64,000 bases of DNA from Actinomycetes bacterium (GTDB lineage: Bacteria > Actinomycetota > Acidimicrobiia > Acidimicrobiales > RAAP-2). The stretch spans positions 1 through 64,000 of the forward strand of contig JAJZBX010000011.1 of NCBI GenBank assembly GCA_021846325.1, written 5' to 3'. Under the pieces are notes generated by a model that ran no database searches, was not told where the DNA came from, and was given only the letters and a program-made list of their open reading frames with translations. Position numbers and translations under genes: made by a program. This document shows, piece after piece, positions 58,875 to 64,000 of the stretch (position 1 is its first letter; each line of letters starts with the position of its first letter).

Positions 58875-59318
58875 GTGCCTAGCTTAACCGGACCGTCTGA
58901 CAACAAGGGGATCCTTAAATTCGTCATGAGATGATGAGTTCTCGGAGGTGCCGCACTATCACCACTTTGCCCAGTGCATTATGTCGCGCGGGTCATGCTC
59001 TGTCGACGACGCTCAAGGCTCCCCGATATTTCGAGTCTTGGAATCTGGCGCTGCACGCCTACCGTAAAACTCTCGTACTCTCTTCTTCCAGTCAGGCCGA
59101 CTTCGACGGCTGCATCAAAGCCATCGCTCACAGTTGCAAAACTCGCTGACAGCTGATCCGGACTGGGTTCCGTGGAGGCTCTGACCTGCCCTCGGTTTTG
59201 TGGCACTTCGCAAATGAGCGGGGTTCGGGAGTTGAGGTAGCGAGCAGTCGGTGGTTGGCCAAGGACGGGGGCCCTGCAAGTCTGTTGTTCCTCTTAGATG
59301 ACAGATTAGAAGGCACCA
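58875..59318. other. intergenic stretch with probable ISL3 left end
   Basis: No convincing gene; short open frames here have no recognisable content. The GGCTCTGACCTGCCCT stretch at 59177-59192 resembles an ISL3-type terminus (GGCTCT start), about 140 bases before the transposase frame begins. Confidence 0.4.
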
Positions 59319-60604
59319 GTGATCACCGACCCTACCGCCATGAACCTGTTTTTCGTCAACTTGGAGGGTGTCCGGCTCATCCGGATCGATGACGAGACGG
59401 TGGTTCCTGAAGTGCACGTCGAGTTCGAGCGCGAGGACGTGGGCTGTCCCACTTGCGGAGCGGTGGCGGTCGTGAAGGACCGACGATTGGTGCCCCTCGT
59501 CGATCTCACGATGATCGGTCGAAAGTTTGTCCTGGTGTGGAAGAAGCGGCGCTTCGCCTGCCGAGAGAGCGAATGTCCGACGGACACCTGGACCGAGGTC
59601 GACGATCGCATGGCCGTCCCGGCTCAAGATGACCGATCGCGCGGGTCGCTGGGCCACCTTCGATGTGGGCAAGAACGGTCGCACCCTCGCCGAGGTCGCC
59701 GAAGCACCTGGGCTGCGCCTGGCACACGGTGAACGACGCCGTTCTCGCCTACGGCGAGGCCCTCGTCGATCACCCCGAGCGCTTCGGTGACGTCAGCTCC
59801 CTCGGACTCAACGAGCACGTGATGGTCAAGCTCGGCGAACGACACCAACAGAAGTTCGTGACCGCGATCGTCGACGTGGAGAGGTCCCAGTTTCTCGACG
59901 TCGTGCCTGATCGAAAGTTTGAGGCGCCGTCAAGCGTGGCTGCGTACGCGTGGCGAGGAGTGGCTTAACAGCGTTCGCGCAGGGACCCTGGATCTCTTCC
60001 ACCTGCCGGTCCGTCTTCGCCGCGGTCCTTCCCCACGCTGAGCTCGTCGCCGATCCCTTCCACGTGGTTCGCCACGCCACCGCCCAGGTCGACCTCGCGC
60101 GTCGTCGTGTGCAGAACGGAGTCTTCGGACACCGTGGTCGCAACGACGATCCTCCCTACCGAGCGCGATGCCTCTCCCATGGCCGTCGAGCGCCTGGATG
60201 AGAACGGCACCGAGAAACTGCTCGGCCTCGTTCGCGCCGCCGACCGCTACGGACAGGTCGAGATGACGTGATCGGCCCTGGAGGCAGTTCGCGAGCTCTA
60301 CACGGTTCCTGACTACGAACTCGCGGGAACGTTCATCGATGAACTCATCCGCGACATGGCCGACAAGACCTGGCCGATCGAGGTCCGCTCGCTCAATCGC
60401 GCTCTCAAGCGCTGGCGCAATGAGATAATCGCATGGCACAATTTGCACATCACCTATGGACCGACCGAGGCGATGAACAATTTGGCCAAGCGAGTCAAGC
60501 GCGTGGCGTTCGGCTTTCGATCATTTCGCAACTACCGAGTCCGCGCTCTGCTCTATGCCGGCAAGCCCAATTGGGATCTACTCGCGACGATTACACCCCG
60601 CTAG
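59319..60604 (+). pseudogene. ISL3-family transposase, multiply frameshifted
   Basis: The N-terminus is readable to about 59615: zinc-finger DVGCPTCGAVAVVKD and VWKKRRFACRESECPTDTW. It then passes to another frame (GRWATFDVGKNGRTLAEVAE) and a third (WHTVNDAVLAYGEALVDHPE, LGLNEHVMVKLG, DVERSQFLDVVPDRK). The ISL3 C-terminus is intact at the end (ITYGPTEAMNNLAKRVKRVA, FGFRSFRNYRVRALLYAGKP). At least three frameshifts and stop codons make it inactive. Confidence 0.85.
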
Positions 60605-60985
60605 ATTCTGATGCTCCAATAATGCAATCATGGACCCTCCTTAGTGGGGGTATCCATCTCGAAGAAGTAGTCCTGGTCAGTGGGGTCGAGATGCCGAGCA
60701 TTCGTGACGGTCGTTCGGGCTTTTTACCAGTAACTAAGTGGTGAGGTCAATCCTCTGAAATGAATACCCCTACTCCTTAGGCAATGCCGATCAAGATACT
60801 GGCAGCACAGGTCTGTCATGTGGATCAACCGTCATTGTCGCTGCGGCTAGATACGCTGAGTCCAGACGGCTCGTTGAATCCGAAGTGGTCCTGTATCTCG
60901 CATCACACATATGCAAAATAAGAGCGTTCCCCTCGACATTGAATTGAGTTGACGAGCGGGGAGACAAATCCTATACTCTGCATTC
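60605..60985. other. intergenic region with an imperfect inverted repeat
   Basis: No gene seen. Bases 60643-60660 and 60757-60774 form an inverted repeat matching at 15 of 18 positions (AGTGGGGGTATCCATCTC versus AGTAGGGGTATTCATTTC), enclosing about 96 bases. It may be the ends of a tiny non-coding insertion. The last 15 bases hold the promoter-like box of the next gene. Confidence 0.35.
60972..60977 (+). promoter_or_regulatory. candidate -10 box (TATACT) of the secreted-protein gene
   Basis: TATACT, then 8 bases, then ATG 60986; no ribosome site. Confidence 0.4.
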
Positions 60986-61819
60986 ATGTTCCACCTCCAG
61001 GCCAGTGGAGTTCGGTTCCGCAACGCTGCTAATCGTACGTTCTTAAAGAGAGTGGCCATTGTTGGAGTAGGGCTAGTCGGGTCTTTGCTTACGCTGAGCG
61101 CAACGACAGCCGGAGCTGACGGTGGCCCAAGCATCTCCGCAGCTCCCACGGTGATGTATGGGCAGCAAGAGTTCGGAAACACGACCAACGGCTATGCGGC
61201 GCCCGGAAGTTGTAACAACAAGCTCCAGTTTTGGCTACTGCCTGTCACCATCGGCGACCAAATCGTGCTCGACTGGGAGATCATCGGCTACGACCCGAAC
61301 GCAACGTATGGTGAAGTACGGGTCTTGCCAGTCGGGACCACCGATTTCAATTTGGATAACACCCCCGACGTCGTAGTGTCGGACCCGAACTCGGTGGGAA
61401 AGAATGAAATTAAGTTGACCGCGGTCACCTCGGGTCAGATGGTGCTTGAGTTCAGAGCCAACGTCGGAGCCTATTGTGGCACGTGGGGAACGTACGCCTA
61501 CGACTTCACCGCGAACGTTACCCACGCCGTCGCCATCCAGATGCCCACAATCTCAAGTCTGCGCAACGGCCAAGCCGTGCAAGTCGGAGTTCACTCGCCT
61601 TCGAGCACAACGGTGTCCGGCCCACTCGTTGCCCTCCAGATACTCCACGGTCGCAAGTGGGAGACTATTGGCTCCGCGACGGTACAGAACTCCGTGGCCC
61701 GCGTCCACGTCCGGTTTCCGAGAGGTGTGCTTCGCGGGCGTGCGTATTTACGTGCGATTGTGACGGGTACGAGTTATCGCCGAGCGGTATCTCGGGTCAT
61801 AGTTGTTCAGGTCACATAG
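60986..61819 (+). CDS. secreted protein, unknown function, island cargo
   Basis: Not recognised. 277 residues. A basic N-terminus then a hydrophobic stretch VAIVGVGLVGSLLTLSATTA and AGADG (about 22-46) form a signal peptide. The middle (about 60-180) is beta-rich with two Cys (GSCNNKLQFWLLPVTIGDQI and AYCGTWGTYAYDF) and resembles a carbohydrate-binding or pre-peptidase jelly-roll domain. The C-terminal 90 residues (LQILHGRKWETIGSATVQNS, FPRGVLRGRAYLRAIVTGTS) resemble the Ig-like repeats of actinobacterial exported proteins. It sits between transposase remnants. Confidence 0.65.
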   Translation: MFHLQASGVRFRNAANRTFLKRVAIVGVGLVGSLLTLSATTAGADGGPSISAAPTVMYGQQEFGNTTNGYAAPGSCNNKLQFWLLPVTIGDQIVLDWEIIGYDPNATYGEVRVLPVGTTDFNLDNTPDVVVSDPNSVGKNEIKLTAVTSGQMVLEFRANVGAYCGTWGTYAYDFTANVTHAVAIQMPTISSLRNGQAVQVGVHSPSSTTVSGPLVALQILHGRKWETIGSATVQNSVARVHVRFPRGVLRGRAYLRAIVTGTSYRRAVSRVIVVQVT

Positions 61820-61940
61820 TCCCCTGATACGTCCGCTCAATTGCCGGTGGACGTAGTCCTTGGCTACAAGACTGCGGTGCTTCGGGCGGACCCGCGCCGC
61901 TCGGAGCACGCTTACTCAGCACAATCGGGGACTTCGGAAT

Positions 61941-62070
61941 TCAGCGTGGTGTGATCGTCGCGAGTAGATCCCAGTCGGGCTTGCCGACGTAGAGAAGCGC
62001 TCGGATTCGGTAGTTGGTGAATGAGCGGAATCCGAAAGCGACGCGCTTGGCAAGGTTGACCCGAACCCCG
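61941..62070 (-). pseudogene. ISL3-family transposase 3'-end fragment
   Basis: Minus-strand codons read VNLAKRVAFGFRSFTNYRIR and ALLYVGKPDWDLLATITPR before a TGA at 61941-61943. This closely matches the end of the ISL3 pseudogene at 60604 but in opposite orientation. Only the C-terminus survives. Confidence 0.8.
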
Positions 62071-62087
62071 TCGAGTGGACCGTTTCT

Positions 62088-62333
62088 TTATGACAAAACG
62101 GCCTCGGTGGAAGTGTTGACCGCTTCGTATTCGTCCGGTGTGAGGTAGTCGAGCGAACTGCGGCGCTTGGCATTGTAGAAGTTCTCGATGTAGTCCGCCA
62201 TGGCCCCGGAGAGTTCCAGGACGCTTTCCCACTTCTTTCGGTTCAGTAGCTCGATCTGCATCGATCCCCAGAAGGACTCCATGGGGGCTTTGATGCCCCT
62301 ATATGTCAAGTGGACGGATATCGCGAAAGTCAC
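62088..62333 (-). pseudogene. IS3-family orfB C-terminal fragment
   Basis: KAPMESFWGSMQIELLNRKK, then WESVLELSGAMADYIENFYN and SSLDYLTPDEYEAVNT are the C-terminal part of an IS3-type integrase. The N-terminal part and DDE Asp residues are missing. The first about 15 codons are not transposase-like and mark a junction. Confidence 0.82.
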
Positions 62334-62672
62334 ATGAAGGCGCTACCGTAACCCCGATGTCACTGCACCCGATAGCCAGGCGTCCACGCACTCGAGATGC
62401 GAGAAGGCAAGACCGGTGTGACCTCGCCGGAGGCGGCCCGTTCTTCCATAACTCTTCCATAACTCCGCGCGTGCCAGGAGAACCCAACTCTTCCCATCAG
62501 GTACGATCAAAGACGACCCACGGGAGACGATTTTTCCCGCCTCGGCGTTCACTCCAACTCGCCGGGACTCGCTTCACGCTTCGAATTCCCTGGTCATAGG
62601 GTCCGATATGGCGCTGTCTCCCACCCCAATGACACCGATCATCGACCACGGACATACATCGGCTCATCAGCA
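62334..62672. other. non-coding right end of the island
   Basis: No gene supported. It holds the right arm-type repeats at 62446-62464 and otherwise unremarkable sequence up to attR. Confidence 0.5.
62446..62464 (+). repeat. candidate integrase arm-type repeats, right
   Basis: Two direct copies of CCATAACT (62446-62453 and 62457-62464), 11 bases apart, each preceded by TT (TTCCATAACT), mirroring the pair inside attL. Confidence 0.5.
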
Positions 62673-62714
62673 CTTTCAAGGTGGCGGCACGGGTTCGAAT
62701 CCCGTTGGGGGTGC
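62673..62714 (+). repeat. attR, duplicated tRNA-Glu 3' end
   Basis: 42 bases identical to 53593-53634; only the tRNA 3' part is present, so this copy is not a functional tRNA. Confidence 0.93.
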
Positions 62715-62859
62715 GAGTAAACTACCAGGTCAACGGCGATGATCGCACGGTAATCTGCGACCTCACTGACTTGTGGCCAACTTTTAGCCAACAGAGCCTA
62801 ACGGCGTAGGAGTTGAGTCGTCAATCGAGCCTGCGCTTGAAGCTGGCGCACTGCGTAGT

Positions 62860-63069
62860 TTGGCTGTCGATGCCGCCGCTCGTTCCCTCGAGTTGGCCTT
62901 GGGAAGTGTGTCGAGTTGCCTCGAGTTGTCACGCGACGAGGACCTCGCTCGTCGGGCGACGACTCTCGTGGACCCGTTCCAGCACCGCGTCGGGCCGGAC
63001 TTGGGGGCGCTGGCTCGTCGGGCCGGCGTATCTCCGCCTCGGACGCTGCTGCGTCGGGCGCTCGCGTGA
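62860..63069 (+). CDS. short hypothetical protein (coupled pair, first gene)
   Basis: Not recognised. The frame is open from 62788 but offers only TTG 62860 as start, giving 69 residues of amphipathic helix (AAARSLELALGSVSSCLELS, LARRATTLVDPFQHRVGPDL). Its TGA overlaps the GTG of the next frame (GTGA), as in real operons here. It may be a truncated gene. Confidence 0.3.
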   Translation: MAVDAAARSLELALGSVSSCLELSRDEDLARRATTLVDPFQHRVGPDLGALARRAGVSPPRTLLRRALA

Positions 63070-63335
63070 CGAGCGGGGGACTCGCGGGACTCGAGACGTT
63101 GGACCAACAGTGGGGCCCCGGACGCGACGCCACGGCCGAGGCGCGTAATTTCTTAGGCCGTGGCGCCGTCGCGCGGCGTAACCGCGTCACCCGTGGCGAC
63201 TCGCAATTGAGGTTCGCCAGAAACGGGCGTTGGTACCCGTACCGTCGATCGGGCGATGGCACCTGGGAGCCTGACGGGCCGGGACGACTTCTCAGTCTTC
63301 TCGCTGACACGAGGGCCGATAACTCGGGCGAGTAA
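63066..63335 (+). CDS. short hypothetical protein (coupled pair, second gene)
   Basis: Not recognised. 89 residues from GTG 63066. LETLDQQWGPGRDATAEARN is followed by a conserved-looking aromatic/basic patch, LRFARNGRWYPYRRSGDGTW and EPDGPGR. The GTGA overlap with the preceding frame and the actinobacterial codon pattern support translation. It lies in chromosome just beyond attR. Confidence 0.4.
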   Translation: MTSGGLAGLETLDQQWGPGRDATAEARNFLGRGAVARRNRVTRGDSQLRFARNGRWYPYRRSGDGTWEPDGPGRLLSLLADTRADNSGE

Positions 63336-63466
63336 TGGATTATTCTGAGCGGCATCGTTGCGTTGAGTGGCAGACCAAGCCGTCCCTGAAACTATTGGTG
63401 GTCCTACTACTGATGGGCCGCCCGGGTCTCGATCCCGGCACCTTGGGTCTGCATGAGCCGACCGGC

Positions 63467-64000
63467 TCAGAGTTGGACGACGACGGCCTCCTCCCCCGAG
63501 GGCGCTGAATCCCCGGTCTTCCAGCGTGCAATCATTTCACTCAGCCATTCCGCCACCTCGTTGTGTTCCCGCAGGGCCGCGCAAACCATACGTAGATCGC
63601 GGTTCATACAGTCAACACGCCCCTGAAGGTTGTGGATGTGGTCCCTCAACCTCACGGCCACTTCCGCATCGGGAACCGGAACGCGTCCGATGCCATGGCA
63701 TGCTCCACAGGGGTAATAACTCGTCGTTTCCTTCTGCACAGGAACCTGACGAGTAGTCGGTACTGACGTGAACGTACCCTCATCCCACGAGTCATTCTTC
63801 CGCGTGGACCAATCCGTGACGATCTCGTACCCGGTCACCACATACTCGGTGCGTGAGAAGCTGCCACGACCCTGGCACGCCTGACACGCCGATGAGGAGT
63901 ACCTTTCTCTGAGCTCCTGCGCTACCGAGGCGGGGATCGAGAAGTCAGCATCCGGCACCTCGAGGAGCCACTCCGCGGGATTCAAGGCGAACGTCGCGCT
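63467..64000 (-). CDS. DnaJ-type zinc-finger motif protein, 5' end outside window
   Basis: At least 177 residues; the frame stays open to the window edge, so the start (TTG 63985 or beyond) is unknown. Two CxxCxGxG units, CQACQGRGS and CGACHGIGRV, separated by about 65 residues would form one DnaJ-like zinc site. A charged helical C-terminus follows (VRLRDHIHNLQGRVDCMNRD). No J domain is visible. Function unknown. Confidence 0.6.
   Translation of the reverse strand, partial: SATFALNPAEWLLEVPDADFSIPASVAQELRERYSSSACQACQGRGSFSRTEYVVTGYEIVTDWSTRKNDSWDEGTFTSVPTTRQVPVQKETTSYYPCGACHGIGRVPVPDAEVAVRLRDHIHNLQGRVDCMNRDLRMVCAALREHNEVAEWLSEMIARWKTGDSAPSGEEAVVVQL

Larger units (their letters stand above)
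53593..62714. mobile_element. 9.1-kb tRNA-Glu-integrated element with restriction-modification cargo
   Basis: Bounded by 42-bp identical direct repeats formed from the tRNA-Glu 3' end. It begins with an excisionase-like HTH gene and a tyrosine recombinase directly after the tRNA, the classic layout of tRNA-integrating islands. Cargo: vsr, two PD-(D/E)XK-like genes, a C5 methyltransferase, a secreted protein and transposase remnants. There are no replication, conjugation or phage structural genes, so it is a small genomic island or satellite that relies on others to move. Confidence 0.9.

Noticed and set aside
62798..63355. 185-codon minus-strand frame near attR
   Set aside because: Pro/Arg/Ser-rich composition; the plus-strand GTGA-coupled frames look more natural, though neither is certain.
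63410..63465. tRNA-like T-arm sequence (CCGGG-TCTCGAT-CCCGG)
   Set aside because: The loop does not fit TTCRANY, and no acceptor, D or anticodon arms can be folded around it.

Overview
The window reads as high-GC actinobacterial chromosome. CarD, a WhiB protein, a GlnR-type orphan regulator, ClpC, a VKOR/thioredoxin-fold pair and paired TrkA genes beside an APC permease all point to Actinomycetota. The deep-branching gene mix (fused ispDF, MurL plus a second MurD) makes Acidimicrobiia or a relative my best guess; that placement is inference.

Layout. (1) 1-6,500 is accessory DNA: an IS3-type transposase fragment, a secreted Thr-rich protein, an internally deleted IS with intact 32-bp inverted repeats that cuts into a decayed NERD gene, an intact hipBA-type pair, and a large secreted protein with five InlB/Flg_new repeats and an OmpA-like tail. 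(2) 6,690-13,071 (minus) is housekeeping: clpC, radA, carD, ispDF, rlmB. (3) 13,163-16,691 holds a polyprenyl diphosphate synthase, a ROK sugar kinase and lysS; 16,688-23,290 (minus) is a tightly overlapped cofactor and purine-salvage operon: tilS, hpt, folE, folP, a phosphatase-like gene, folB, folK, a DUF2520 protein, panC, coaX, lysS. (4) 23,302-27,246 is a zinc-uptake locus (znuA, znuC, two znuB) divergent from zur. (5) 27,273-30,633 holds pgeF, murL, murD2 and tRNA-Thr. (6) 30,667-35,217 (minus) is topA, tmk, holB. (7) 35,355-39,118 is an APC permease fused to an OB-fold domain, divergent from two TrkA genes. (8) 39,159-53,395 includes a HAD phosphatase, a principal-type sigma factor, nadE, two unlike glutamine synthetases followed by a GlnR-like regulator, ridA, an A-type Fe-S carrier, mrp, a disulfide-forming pair, whiB, a receiver protein and a CBS protein.

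From 53,593 to 62,714 lies a clear integrated element of about 9.1 kb. It is inserted in the 3' end of tRNA-Glu(TTC), which is duplicated as a 42-bp direct repeat at the far end. It encodes an excisionase-like HTH protein and a tyrosine recombinase next to the tRNA. It also carries a C5 cytosine methyltransferase, a Vsr nuclease and two unrecognised proteins with PD-(D/E)XK-like signatures, so it is probably a restriction-modification island. Its distal half holds broken ISL3- and IS3-family transposases and one secreted protein. Paired CCATAACT repeats inside both ends look like integrase arm sites. The uncharacterised nuclease pair is the best candidate in this window for something new.

Genes are packed with ATGA/GTGA/TGATG overlaps that imply translational coupling. 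A second start class has TANNNT placed 6-8 bases before the start codon, which suggests leaderless transcripts. I saw no rRNA and no CRISPR array.
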